A DNA stretch of 64,000 nucleotides from Streptomyces lincolnensis (GCF_001685355.1 NZ_CP016438.1:2852001-2916000), one strand, 5' to 3'; shown: positions 54,381-62,808, counted from the first letter of the stretch. Made by a program: numbers and translations. The notes: a model not told the origin generated them from the sequence alone.

Positions 54381-54860
54381 ATGCAGGGCGACCCCGAGGT
54401 CATCGAATTCCTCAACGAGCAGCTGACTGCCGAGCTGACCGCGATCAACCAGTACTTCCTGCACGCGAAGATGCAGGAGAACTTCGGCTGGACGAAGCTC
54501 GCGAAGTACACCCGGCACGAGTCGATCGACGAGATGAAGCACGCCGAGGTGCTCACCGACCGGATCCTCTTCCTGGACGGTCTGCCCAACTACCAGCGCC
54601 TCTTCCATGTGCGCGTGGGCCAGACGGTCAAGGAGATGTTCGAGGCGGACCGGCAGATCGAGGTCGAGGCGATCGACCGCCTCAAGCGCGGGATCAAGGT
54701 GATGCGCGACAAGAACGACATCACGTCCGCGAACATCTTCGAGTCGATCCTGGAGGACGAGGAGCACCACATCGACTACCTCGACACCCAGCTGGAGATC
54801 CTGGAGAAGCTCGGCGAGGCGCTCTACATCGCCCAGCTGATCGAGCAGCCGGAGGCCTAG
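54381..54860 (+). CDS. bfr: Bacterioferritin
   Basis: 159 residues, four-helix bundle. The ferroxidase ligands are visible in NEQLTAELTAINQY (Glu18) and HESIDEMKHAEVL (Glu, His), with the heme-ligand Met in that same DEMKHAE. It stores iron as ferric mineral in a 24-mer. ATG 54381 has GGAAGGAG upstream. Its stop codon (TAG 54858-54860) shares bases with the stop of the bfd gene on the other strand. I found no convincing iron box upstream. Confidence 0.97.
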   Translation: MQGDPEVIEFLNEQLTAELTAINQYFLHAKMQENFGWTKLAKYTRHESIDEMKHAEVLTDRILFLDGLPNYQRLFHVRVGQTVKEMFEADRQIEVEAIDRLKRGIKVMRDKNDITSANIFESILEDEEHHIDYLDTQLEILEKLGEALYIAQLIEQPEA

Positions 54861-55120
54861 GCGGCTTCCTCCAGCTCGGCCAGGACCGGCTCGCCCTGGT
54901 CCGCGAGGTCACGGCGGGGGCACGCGCCCCGGCCCAGCAGTGCCTGGATCCGCCGTACGCACGATCCGCAGTCCGTACCCGCCTTGCAGGCGGAGGCTAT
55001 CTGGCGGGGTGTGCAGGCGCCGTCCTCCGCGTGCTTCCTCACCTGCGCCTCGGTCACGCCGAAGCAGTTGCAGACGTACACGCGGTCCACCTCCCGCCGG
55101 GATCGTTCGCTTGGTGCCAT
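54857..55120 (-). CDS. bfd: Bacterioferritin-associated ferredoxin
   Basis: 87 residues with the 2Fe-2S domain CNCFGVTEAQV...TDCGSC (Cys-x-Cys and Cys-x-x-Cys), the Bfd pattern. It reduces ferric iron inside bacterioferritin to release it. The start is ATG 55120; the C-terminus ends in a Leu/Glu-rich helix. It converges on bfr with a four-base overlap and has an iron-box-like operator just upstream. Confidence 0.93.
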   Translation of the reverse strand: MAPSERSRREVDRVYVCNCFGVTEAQVRKHAEDGACTPRQIASACKAGTDCGSCVRRIQALLGRGACPRRDLADQGEPVLAELEEAA

Positions 55121-55127
55121 CCCGTTG

Positions 55128-55146
55128 ATCGGTGAGGCTAACCTAA
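55128..55146 (-). promoter_or_regulatory. Iron box (DmdR/IdeR-type operator) of bfd
   Basis: On the minus strand TTAGGTTAGCCTCACCGAT matches the consensus TTAGGTTAGSCTAACCTAA at 16 of 19 positions. It lies 7-25 bp upstream of the bfd start, where repressor binding would block transcription in iron-rich conditions. Confidence 0.75.
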
Positions 55147-55175
55147 CCTTACCCGGGTCACAGGAGCCTTAAAAG

Positions 55176-55217
55176 TGCGGTGGGGCGCGGATCGTATGTG
55201 ATCCGCGCCCCACCGCA
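55176..55217 (-). terminator. Rho-independent terminator of the DAHP synthase gene
   Basis: An 18-bp perfect stem (55176-55193 with 55200-55217) and a 6-nt loop, followed on the minus strand by CACTTTTAAG, a U-run. It lies 23 nt after the DAHP synthase stop and ahead of bfd. Confidence 0.85.
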
Positions 55218-55240
55218 TGCTTCTGTAACAGGCAGAACCC

Positions 55241-56587
55241 TTACTGGTCCCTGTACATCTCGGCGACGAGGAAGGCCAGGTCGAGCGACTGGCTGCGGTT
55301 GAGCCGCGGGTCGCAGGCCGTCTCGTAGCGCTGGTGCAGGTCGTCGACGAAGATCTCGTCGCCGCCGCCCACGCACTCGGTGACATCGTCACCGGTGAGC
55401 TCCACGTGGATGCCGCCCGGGTGGGTGCCCAGGCCCTTGTGCACCTCGAAGAAGCCCTTGACCTCGTCCAGCACGTCGTCGAAGCGACGGGTCTTGTGAC
55501 CGGAGGCCGCCTCGTAGGTGTTGCCGTGCATCGGGTCGGTGATCCAGGCCACGGTGGCGCCGGAGGCGGTGACCTTCTCGACCAGCTCGGGCAGCTTGTC
55601 GCGGACCTTGTCGGCGCCCATGCGGACGATGAAGGTCAGCCGGCCCGGCTCACGGTCGGGGTCCAGGCGCTCGATGTACTGGAGCGCCTCCTCGGCCGTG
55701 GTGGTCGGGCCGAGCTTGATGCCGATCGGGTTGCGGATCTGCGAGCCGAACTCGATGTGCGCGTGGTCCAGCTGCCGGGTGCGCTCGCCGATCCACACCA
55801 TGTGCGCGGAGACGTCGTACAGCTGCCCCGTCCGGGAGTCCACCCGGGTCAGGGCCGACTCGTAGTCGAGCAGCAGCGCCTCGTGCGAGCTGTAGAACTC
55901 GACGGTCTTGAACTCCTCCGGGTCCGCCCCGCAGGCGTGCATGAAGTTCAGCGCGTTGTCGATCTCCCGGGCCAGCTGCTCGTAGCGCTGCCCCGACGGC
56001 GAGGACTTCACGAAGTCCTGGTTCCAGGCATGCACCTGGCGCAGGTCGGCGTAGCCGCCGGTGGTGAAGGCGCGCACCAGGTTCAGCGTGGAGGCGGAGG
56101 CGTGGTACATCCGCTTCAGCCGCTCGGGGTCCGGGATGCGGGCGGCCTCGGTGAAGTCGAAGCCGTTGACCGAGTCACCGCGGTAGGTGGGCAGGGTCAC
56201 GCCGTCGCGGGTCTCGGTGGGCTTGGAGCGCGGCTTGGAGTACTGCCCGGCGATCCGGCCGATCTTGACCACCGGCACCGAGGCGGCGTACGTCAGCACG
56301 GCGCCCATCTGGAGCAGGGTCTTGAGCTTGTTGCGGATCTGGTCGGCGGAGACCGCGTCGAAGGCCTCCGCGCAGTCGCCGCCCTGGAGGAGGAACGCCT
56401 CTCCCTTGGCGACGGCCGCCATCCTCGCGCGCAGCTGGTCACACTCGCCCGCGAAGACGAGCGGCGGATACGACTCGAGCTCCGCAACGACTGCGCGCAG
56501 AGCCTCGGTGTCGGGGTACTCGGGCTGCTGCGCCGCGGGCAGATCTCGCCAGGTGTTGCCAGCGGTGGAGCTGGTCTTAGCGTTCAC
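55241..56587 (-). CDS. Class II 3-deoxy-7-phosphoheptulonate synthase
   Basis: 448 residues. FLLQGGDCAEAFDAVSADQI, KIGRIAGQYSKPRSKPTETR, VEFYSSHEALLLDYESALTR, AHIEFGSQIRNPIGIKLGPT and ATVAWITDPMHGNTYEA are class II (AroH/plant-type) DAHP synthase motifs, including the metal-binding Cys and His. It makes the first intermediate of the shikimate pathway from PEP and erythrose 4-phosphate. GTG 56587 fits GAGG spacing (8 nt); a GTG two codons earlier (56593) is also possible. It diverges from trpL-trpEG. Confidence 0.95.
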   Translation of the reverse strand: MNAKTSSTAGNTWRDLPAAQQPEYPDTEALRAVVAELESYPPLVFAGECDQLRARMAAVAKGEAFLLQGGDCAEAFDAVSADQIRNKLKTLLQMGAVLTYAASVPVVKIGRIAGQYSKPRSKPTETRDGVTLPTYRGDSVNGFDFTEAARIPDPERLKRMYHASASTLNLVRAFTTGGYADLRQVHAWNQDFVKSSPSGQRYEQLAREIDNALNFMHACGADPEEFKTVEFYSSHEALLLDYESALTRVDSRTGQLYDVSAHMVWIGERTRQLDHAHIEFGSQIRNPIGIKLGPTTTAEEALQYIERLDPDREPGRLTFIVRMGADKVRDKLPELVEKVTASGATVAWITDPMHGNTYEAASGHKTRRFDDVLDEVKGFFEVHKGLGTHPGGIHVELTGDDVTECVGGGDEIFVDDLHQRYETACDPRLNRSQSLDLAFLVAEMYRDQ

Positions 56588-56689
56588 GGTCACGACCTCA
56601 ACATTACGGGGTCGTGTCGAGTGATTTTCGCGCGGCTCGACAGGTGAGACGCCCTCCTGCTCAGGTGCGCGTGGGGTAGGGTGCCCCGC

Positions 56690-56746
56690 ATGTTCGCGCA
56701 TTCGACCCAGACCTGGTGGTGGACCGCTCATCCGGCGGCCCACTGA
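56690..56746 (+). CDS. trpL: trp operon leader peptide TrpL
   Basis: An 18-codon leader, MFAHSTQTWWWTAHPAAH, with three consecutive Trp codons (56714-56722) and a stop at 56744-56746. The ATG follows TAGGGT (56677-56682) by seven bases, so its mRNA is likely leaderless. Ribosome stalling at the Trp codons when Trp is scarce controls the downstream terminator. Confidence 0.92.
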   Translation: MFAHSTQTWWWTAHPAAH

Positions 56747-56794
56747 CTGCGCGTACGCAAGACTTCGCGAAGGCCGCCCGAGGGGCGGCCTTCG
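56734..56794 (+). terminator. trp attenuator (terminator and antiterminator)
   Basis: The terminator stem is CGAAGGCCGCCC (56768-56779) with GGGCGGCCTTCG (56783-56794) and a GAG loop, followed by GCGTTTCC. GGCGGCC at 56734-56740, inside the last codons of trpL, is complementary to GGCCGCC at 56772-56778, the 5' arm. A ribosome stalled at the Trp codons leaves it free to form the antiterminator; one that reaches the stop covers it and lets the terminator form. Confidence 0.88.
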
Positions 56795-56838
56795 GCGTTT
56801 CCGGGGTCCGTTCCTCCCAGCGACAAGGAAACGGACCC

Positions 56839-58719
56839 ATGCATCTGCCCGACCTGCTCGGTGATCCCCGCCCGTTCGCCCTGCTGCGCCGCCGTACACC
56901 GGGCCATGACGAGAACACCGTGGAGGTGTTCCTCGGCCCGGTCACCGAGTACGACCGCCTCGCCGACCTCCCCGACGAGGGCCTGGCGCTGATCCCGTTC
57001 CGCCAGATCCGCGAGCGCGGCTTCGACGTCCGGGACGACGGGACGCCCCTCGCGGTGCTGACGCCCGAGGAAACCCACACCCTGGCTCTGGACGAGGTCC
57101 TCGCACAGCTCCCCGCCCACGACGTCCGGGTGCGGGACGGCGGCTTCGACGTGGCCGACGAGGAGTACGCCGAGATCGTCGGGCGGGTGCTGCGGGAGGA
57201 GATCGGCGCCGGTGAGGGCGCGAACTTCGTGATCCGGCGGACGTACGAGGGCGGGATCCCGGGGTTCTCGCGCGCCGACGCCCTCGCGCTGTTCCGGCGG
57301 CTGCTGGTGGGCGAGCGGGGCGCGTACTGGACGTTCGTCGTGCATACCGGGCAGCGGACGCTGGTCGGGGCCAGTCCCGAGGTGCATGTGCGGATGTCCG
57401 GCGGGACCGTCGTCATGAATCCGATCAGCGGGACGTACCGCTATCCCGCCGAGGGGCCGACCCCCGAGCACCTGCTGGAGTTCCTGGCCGACGGCAAGGA
57501 GGTCGAGGAGCTGTCGATGGTCGTCGACGAGGAGCTCAAGATGATGTGCACGGTGGGCGACATGGGCGGGGTCGTGGTCGGGCCCCGGCTGAAGGAGATG
57601 GCCCATCTCGCGCACACCGAGTACGAGCTGCGCGGGAAGTCCTCTCTGGATGTGCGGGAGGTCCTGAGGGAGACCATGTTCGCGGCCACCGTGACCGGCT
57701 CGCCGGTGCAGAACGCCTGCCGGGTCATCGAGCGGCACGAGAGCGGCGGGCGGGGCTACTACGCCGGCGCGCTGGCACTGCTCGGCCGGGACTCCGGCGG
57801 CGCCCAGACCCTGGACTCCCCCATTCTGATCCGTACCGCCGACATCTCCGCCGACGGACGGCTGCGGGTTCCGGTCGGCGCGACCCTGGTGCGCGGTTCG
57901 GACCCGGCGAGCGAGGTCGCGGAGACCCACGCCAAGGCGGCCGGGGTGCTGGCGGCTCTCGGCGTACGGCCGTCCCGGCCGCGTACGGAGTCCGTACGGC
58001 CGCGGCTGGCCGACGATCCCCGGGTGCGGGCCGCGCTGGACGGGCGCCGCGCCTCGCTGGCGCCGTTCTGGCTGCGGATGCAGGACCGGGCCGAGGAACT
58101 CACCGGGCACGCGCTGGTCGTCGACGGCGAGGACACCTTCACCGCGATGCTCGCGCACGTGCTGCGGTCGAGCGGACTCGACGTGAGCGTCCGCCGGTAC
58201 GACGAGCCGGGTCTGCGGGAGGCGGTGCTCGCGCACGAGGGGCCGGTCGTGCTGGGCCCCGGGCCGGGTGATCCCTCCGACGCGGACGATCCCAAGATGC
58301 GCTTCCTGCGGGCCCTGACCGCCGAGGTGCTGCGGGACAACCGGCACGGCGTGCTCGGGGTCTGCCTCGGACACGAGCTGGTCGCGGCCGAGCTGGGGCT
58401 GGAGATCGTCCGCAAGGACGTGCCGTACCAGGGCGCGCAGACGGAGATCGATCTGTTCGGGCGGGCGGAGACCGTCGGTTTCTACAACAGCTTCGTGGCG
58501 CGCTGCGACGACGGGACGGCACAGGAGCTGGCCGCGCACGGCATCGAGATCAGCCGTAGCGCGTCGGGCGAGGTGCACGCGTTGCGGGGGCCGGGCATCG
58601 CGGGTGTGCAGTTCCATCCCGAGTCGGTCCTGACGCTGAACGGCGCCGCAGTCGTACGGGAGTTGGCGGGCGGGCTGCGGACCGCGGGCAGGTGCTCGCA
58701 GCGGCGGCCCGCCGGGTAG
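56839..58719 (+). CDS. trpEG: Fused anthranilate synthase (TrpE-TrpG)
   Basis: 626 residues. The N-terminal two thirds are the chorismate-binding TrpE part (VGASPEVHVRMSGGTVVMNP, SGTYRYPAEGPTPEH, ELSMVVDEELKMMC, VTGSPVQNACRVIE); the last ~190 are a class I glutamine amidotransferase with GVCLGHELVA (Cys509) and GVQFHPESVLT (His, Glu). It converts chorismate and glutamine to anthranilate. The classical LLES Trp-binding motif is not seen near the N-terminus (PFALLRRRTPG), as in phenazine-type PhzE. ATG 56839 follows the attenuator. It is convergent with pfkA. Confidence 0.93.
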   Translation: MHLPDLLGDPRPFALLRRRTPGHDENTVEVFLGPVTEYDRLADLPDEGLALIPFRQIRERGFDVRDDGTPLAVLTPEETHTLALDEVLAQLPAHDVRVRDGGFDVADEEYAEIVGRVLREEIGAGEGANFVIRRTYEGGIPGFSRADALALFRRLLVGERGAYWTFVVHTGQRTLVGASPEVHVRMSGGTVVMNPISGTYRYPAEGPTPEHLLEFLADGKEVEELSMVVDEELKMMCTVGDMGGVVVGPRLKEMAHLAHTEYELRGKSSLDVREVLRETMFAATVTGSPVQNACRVIERHESGGRGYYAGALALLGRDSGGAQTLDSPILIRTADISADGRLRVPVGATLVRGSDPASEVAETHAKAAGVLAALGVRPSRPRTESVRPRLADDPRVRAALDGRRASLAPFWLRMQDRAEELTGHALVVDGEDTFTAMLAHVLRSSGLDVSVRRYDEPGLREAVLAHEGPVVLGPGPGDPSDADDPKMRFLRALTAEVLRDNRHGVLGVCLGHELVAAELGLEIVRKDVPYQGAQTEIDLFGRAETVGFYNSFVARCDDGTAQELAAHGIEISRSASGEVHALRGPGIAGVQFHPESVLTLNGAAVVRELAGGLRTAGRCSQRRPAG

Positions 58720-58726
58720 CCGGGGA

Positions 58727-58768
58727 CGGTGGGGACCGGCGGCGCGGGCGGGCCGCCGGTCCCCACCG
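58727..58768. terminator. Bidirectional terminator between trpEG and pfkA
   Basis: A perfect 16-bp inverted repeat (58727-58742 with 58753-58768) and a 10-nt loop in the 52-bp gap between the convergent trpEG and pfkA genes; no U-run is needed for a symmetric role. Confidence 0.75.
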
Positions 58769-58771
58769 GTC

Positions 58772-59800
58772 CTAGCCGAAGAACACGCCGACCTCCTCGT
58801 ACAGCTTCGGGTCCACCGTCTTCAGCTGTGCCGTGGCCTCCGCGATCGGGACGCGCACGATGTCCGTGCCGCGCAGGGCCACCATCCGGCCGAAGTCGCC
58901 GTCGCGGACGGCCTCGATGGCGTGCAGGCCGAAGCGGGTGGCGAGCCAGCGGTCGAAGGCGCTGGGCGTGCCGCCGCGCTGGACGTGCCCGAGGACCGTG
59001 GTGCGGGCCTCCTTGCCGGTGCGCTTCTCGATCTCCTTGGCCAGCCACTCGCCGACGCCGGAGAGCCTCACATGGCCGAAGGAGTCCAGCGACTGGTCCT
59101 TGAGCACCATGTCGCCGTCCTTGGGCATCGCGCCCTCGGCGACCACCACGATGGGGGCGTACGACGCCTTGAAGCGGGAGGTCACCCAGGTGCACACCTG
59201 CTCGGTGTCGAAGCGCTGTTCGGGGATGAGGATGACGTTGGCGCCGCCGGCCAGGCCGGAGTGGATCGCGATCCAGCCCGCGTGCCGGCCCATCACCTCG
59301 ACGACCAGGACCCGCATATGGGACTCGGCCGTGGTGTGGAGCCGGTCGATGGCCTCGGTGGCGATGCCGACGGCGGTGTCGAAGCCGAAGGTGTAGTCGG
59401 TGGCGGACAGGTCGTTGTCGATGGTCTTCGGTACGCCGACGCAGGGCACGCCGTGCTCGTCGGACAAGGTCGCGGCCACCCCCAGGGTGTCCTCGCCGCC
59501 GATGACGATGAGTGCCTCGACCTCCCGCTCGGCGAGGTTCTCCTGGATGCGGCGGATACCGCCCTCCTGCTTGAGCGGGTTGGTGCGCGAGGACCCGAGG
59601 ATGGTGCCGCCGCGGGGCAGGATCCCGCGCACGGCCGGGATGTCGAGACGCACGGTGGCGTCCTCCAGCGGACCTCGCCAGCCGTCCCGGTAGCCGACGA
59701 AGTCATAGCCGTACTCCTGTACGCCCTTGCGGACGACGGCCCGGATGACGGCGTTGAGCCCGGGGCAGTCGCCGCCTCCGGTCAGTACTCCGACGCGCAT
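58772..59800 (-). CDS. pfkA: 6-phosphofructokinase
   Basis: 342 residues. VGVLTGGGDCPGLNAVIRAV, ILGSSRTNPLKQEGG, IGGEDTLGVA, GVPKTIDNDLSATDYTFGFD and EVMGRHAGWIAIHSGLA are phosphofructokinase motifs. GGEDT and PKTIDND carry acidic and Lys residues where E. coli ATP-PFK has Gly (GGDGS, PGTIDND), a pattern of the group III / PPi-like clade; the Streptomyces enzyme of this type is reported as ATP-dependent. The start is ATG 59800. It is followed on the same strand by the two-component genes. Confidence 0.94.
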   Translation of the reverse strand: MRVGVLTGGGDCPGLNAVIRAVVRKGVQEYGYDFVGYRDGWRGPLEDATVRLDIPAVRGILPRGGTILGSSRTNPLKQEGGIRRIQENLAEREVEALIVIGGEDTLGVAATLSDEHGVPCVGVPKTIDNDLSATDYTFGFDTAVGIATEAIDRLHTTAESHMRVLVVEVMGRHAGWIAIHSGLAGGANVILIPEQRFDTEQVCTWVTSRFKASYAPIVVVAEGAMPKDGDMVLKDQSLDSFGHVRLSGVGEWLAKEIEKRTGKEARTTVLGHVQRGGTPSAFDRWLATRFGLHAIEAVRDGDFGRMVALRGTDIVRVPIAEATAQLKTVDPKLYEEVGVFFG

Positions 59801-59874
59801 GGAAAAAGTCCCTTCGCCGCAGGTGCCTGACGAAGGGTCAGTGTGGCGCGCGTCTCACTCGCCGTCGAGAGTGC

Positions 59875-60549
59875 TCACTCGTCGTCGAGCCCGCGCTCTA
59901 TCGCGTAGCGCACCAGCTCGACCCTGTTGTGCAGTTGGAGCTTGCCGAGGGTGTTCTGGACGTGGTTCTGGACCGTGCGGTGGGAGATCACCAGGCGTTC
60001 GGCGATCTGCTTGTAGCTCAGGCCCTTGGCGACCAGCCGCAGCACCTCGGTCTCGCGGTCGGTGAGTTCCGGGGCCCGGGGCTGGTCGGGGCCGGCGGCC
60101 GGCGCCGGCTCGGAGGCGAGGCGGCGGTACTCGCCGAGGACCAGTCCGGCCAGGCCGGGGGTGAAGACCGGGTCGCCGACGGCCGTACGGCGGACCGCGT
60201 CGAGCAGTTCCTCCGTGGAGGCCGACTTCAGCAGGTAGCCGGTCGCGCCCGACTTCACCGCCTCCAGGACGTCGGCGTGCTCCCCGCTCGCCGACAGCAC
60301 CAGGACCCTGAGGGCCGGGTTGTGGCCGACGAGTTCCTTGCAGACCTGGACGCCGGGCTTGGCCGGCAGGTTGAGGTCGAGGACCAGTACGTCGGGGCCG
60401 GCCGCCTTGGCGCGGCGTACGGCCTGTTCGCCGTCGCCCGCGGTGGCGACCACGTCGAACCCGGACTCGCCCAGGTCGCGGGCGACGGCGTCGCGCCACA
60501 TGGGGTGGTCGTCGACGACCATGACCTTGATCGGGCCCTTGTCACTCAT
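59875..60549 (-). CDS. macR: NarL-family response regulator (MacR-like)
   Basis: 224 residues. The receiver domain has VMVVDDHPMWRDAV (acidic pocket), DVLVLDLNLPAKPG (phosphoacceptor Asp) and GYLLKSASTEELL (Lys). The C-terminal LuxR-type HTH is LTDRETEVLRLVAKGLSYKQ with HRTVQNHVQNTLGKL. By position next to pfkA and the histidine kinase it corresponds to what I recall as S. coelicolor MacRS. The ATG at 60549 overlaps the kinase gene by four bases. Confidence 0.85.
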   Translation of the reverse strand: MSDKGPIKVMVVDDHPMWRDAVARDLGESGFDVVATAGDGEQAVRRAKAAGPDVLVLDLNLPAKPGVQVCKELVGHNPALRVLVLSASGEHADVLEAVKSGATGYLLKSASTEELLDAVRRTAVGDPVFTPGLAGLVLGEYRRLASEPAPAAGPDQPRAPELTDRETEVLRLVAKGLSYKQIAERLVISHRTVQNHVQNTLGKLQLHNRVELVRYAIERGLDDE

Positions 60550-61763
60550 CGTGTGCCTGCCTTCCCCCGTGAGACCTTCGGTACCTTCAGCTCTACTTCC
60601 GTGCCCTGACCGGGAACCGAGATCAGCTCGGCGCTGCCGCCGATCTCGCGCAGCCTGCCCCGGATCGACAGGGCCACCCCGAGCCGCCCCTCCCCCTCGG
60701 CCTGCGCGAGCCGGCCCTCGGGGATGCCGGGGCCGTCGTCGCGGACGGTCACGATCACCTCGTCGGGCTCGTCCTCGACCAGGATCCACGCGCGCGCGTC
60801 CTCGCCGGCGTGCCGGTGGACGTTGTCCAGGGCGGCGCCGACGGCCGCGGCCAGCTCCCGTGCCGAGGCCGGGGGCAGCGGTACCGGAGCGCCGGGCTCG
60901 GCGAGGTTGACCTTGGCGGAGGCGTACGGGGCGAGCAGCGCGCGCAGATCGACGGGCCCGGAGGAGTCCTCCGGCTCGTCGACGGCCCGTACGACGGCCC
61001 CCTCGGCCTCGTCCTCCGAGATACGGGAGACCGGGAGCAGCCCGCCGGAGACCAGGGTGCGCAGCGCGACCTCCTGCTCACCGGCCATGCGGCCCAGCTC
61101 GGCCGCCTCGCCGCCGAGGACCGCGCCGCGCCGCTGCACCATCGCCAGCACCTGGAGCACGCTGTCGTGGATGTCCCGGGCGAGCCGCTCCCGTTCCCTG
61201 GTGGCGGCCTCGATCTCCAGGGCGCGGGCGAGGGTGCGTTCGGAGGCGCGGGCGACCTCGACGACGTAGCCGATGGCGATGGAGGCGACCCAGACCAGGA
61301 TCACGTTGTGGACGGTGTCCCGGGCCCAGGTGCCGCGCTCGATCAGGTTGGCGACGGCGACCGGCGTGGAGGCGAACGCGGCCCAGCGCCAGCCGCCCTT
61401 GATGGCGAACGCCAGGACCGAGCCGGCCGTCCATATCGACGGCAGCGTGGGGCCGCCCGTCTGGATGTGGTGCTCGTTGACGGCCAGCGGGGTCAGGACG
61501 ATGCCGACGAGCGCGACGGAGAGGTCGGCGGCGAGGAAGCGCTTGGTGCAGGCCGCCGCGTTCTGGACGCGGGGCAGGGTGGCGAGCGTCCAGACGAACA
61601 GGACGACGTAGTAGACGACCGCGATGCGGGGACGGTCGTACGTGTCGTACTGGCTGACGAAGAGCCCCATCGCGTACAGCATGGTGAGCACCCGGTAGCC
61701 GGTGAGCGCGCGCCACAGCGGCTGCTCGACCGACATCCGCATGACGCGAACGCGTTTGGCCAT
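60546..61763 (-). CDS. macS: DesK-type sensor histidine kinase (MacS-like)
   Basis: 405 residues. Five or so transmembrane helices (about 20-170) are followed by a HisKA_3 dimerisation helix with ERERLARDIHDSVLQVLAMV (phosphoacceptor His in DIHDS) and an HATPase with DNVHRHAGEDARAWI and VRDDGPGIPEGR. It phosphorylates the adjacent response regulator; the membrane signal is unknown. ATG 61763 is favoured; a GTG at 61772 is possible. The gene pair overlaps at 60546-60549. Confidence 0.85.
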   Translation of the reverse strand: MAKRVRVMRMSVEQPLWRALTGYRVLTMLYAMGLFVSQYDTYDRPRIAVVYYVVLFVWTLATLPRVQNAAACTKRFLAADLSVALVGIVLTPLAVNEHHIQTGGPTLPSIWTAGSVLAFAIKGGWRWAAFASTPVAVANLIERGTWARDTVHNVILVWVASIAIGYVVEVARASERTLARALEIEAATRERERLARDIHDSVLQVLAMVQRRGAVLGGEAAELGRMAGEQEVALRTLVSGGLLPVSRISEDEAEGAVVRAVDEPEDSSGPVDLRALLAPYASAKVNLAEPGAPVPLPPASARELAAAVGAALDNVHRHAGEDARAWILVEDEPDEVIVTVRDDGPGIPEGRLAQAEGEGRLGVALSIRGRLREIGGSAELISVPGQGTEVELKVPKVSRGKAGTR

Positions 61764-61800
61764 CTCCCCCACCCCGCCCGGACTGCCGTGTCCCAGGATC

Positions 61801-62598
61801 CTAGGACCCCGAGTTCTCCGTCTGCGCCCTCGCGTCGCGCTCCGCCTTCTCGGCCTTCTCCGCCCTCGCGAGGGCGGCCTTGGCGGCCTTCTCCGCGTCC
61901 CTCTCGGCCTTCGCCGCGTCCGCGATCTGCCGCTTGGCGGCCGTCGCGTACATGTCGACGTACTCCTGGCCGGAGAGCTTCATGATCTCGTACATGACCT
62001 CGTCGGTCAGGGCGCGCAGGACGAAGCGGTCGTGCTCCATGCCCTGGTAGCGGCTGAAGTCCAGGGGCGCGCCGATCCGGATGCCCGGCCGCATCAGCTT
62101 GGGCATCACCTTGCCCGGCGGCTGGATCTTCTCGGTGTCGATCATGGCGACCGGGACGACCGGCGCGCCGGTGGCGAGCGCCACGCGCGCGAGGCCGCCG
62201 GGCTTGCCCCGGTAGAGGCGGCCGTCGGGCGAGCGGGTGCCCTCCGGGTAGATACCGAACAGCTCACCGCTCTCCAGCACCTGGATACCGCTCCTGATGG
62301 CCGCCTCGCCGGCGCCACGGCCGCCGGAACGGTCCACCGGGAGCTGGCCGACGCCCTTGAAGAACGCGGCCGTGAGGCGGCCCTTCACGCCGGGCGTGGT
62401 GAAGTACTCGGCCTTCGCGATGAAGGTCACCTTGCGGTCCAGGACCGCGGGCAGGAAGAACGAGTCGGAGAACGACAGGTGGTTGCTCGCCAGGATCGCG
62501 GCGCCCTCGGCCGGGATGTTCTCCAGACCCTCCACCCAGGGCCTGAAGGCGACCTTCAGCGGCCCTCCGATGGCGACCTTCATCGTGCCGTACAACAC
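61801..62598 (-). CDS. 1-acylglycerol-3-phosphate O-acyltransferase (PlsC family)
   Basis: 265 residues. The acyltransferase motifs are ILASNHLSFSDSFF (H-x4-D) and IYPEGTRSPDGRLYRGKPG (EGTRS-type). The C-terminus is a charged Ala/Lys/Glu-rich tail of about 50 residues. It makes phosphatidic acid or a related phospholipid intermediate. The GTG at 62598 has AGGAGG at good spacing; an ATG five codons later is an alternative. Confidence 0.9.
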   Translation of the reverse strand: MLYGTMKVAIGGPLKVAFRPWVEGLENIPAEGAAILASNHLSFSDSFFLPAVLDRKVTFIAKAEYFTTPGVKGRLTAAFFKGVGQLPVDRSGGRGAGEAAIRSGIQVLESGELFGIYPEGTRSPDGRLYRGKPGGLARVALATGAPVVPVAMIDTEKIQPPGKVMPKLMRPGIRIGAPLDFSRYQGMEHDRFVLRALTDEVMYEIMKLSGQEYVDMYATAAKRQIADAAKAERDAEKAAKAALARAEKAEKAERDARAQTENSGS

Positions 62599-62752
62599 CC
62601 GCGTGCCTCCTGTAGCCGTAGATCAGACCTTAACCCGGAGCACCGCCAATGAGCCCGACGGCCCTGGTCGGTGTCAGTGCGGTCGCGTACGGTGAAGCCA
62701 CCTGGACTTCACATCTCACCTCGTTCTGCGCAGCCTTCTCGTGAACCCGCAC

Positions 62753-62808
62753 GTCCGAGCCCGTCCGTCCGAGCCCGTCCGTCCGAACACACACGTCCGA
62801 ACACGTAC
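62753..62808. repeat. Four-unit 14-bp tandem repeat upstream of the hydrolase gene
   Basis: Two exact copies of GTCCGAGCCCGTCC (62753-62766, 62767-62780) are followed by two divergent copies GTCCGAACACACAC (62781-62794) and GTCCGAACACGTAC (62795-62808), a 56-bp iterated array. It lies in the 237-bp gap between the acyltransferase and hydrolase genes, 27 bp before the hydrolase start. Confidence 0.8.
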
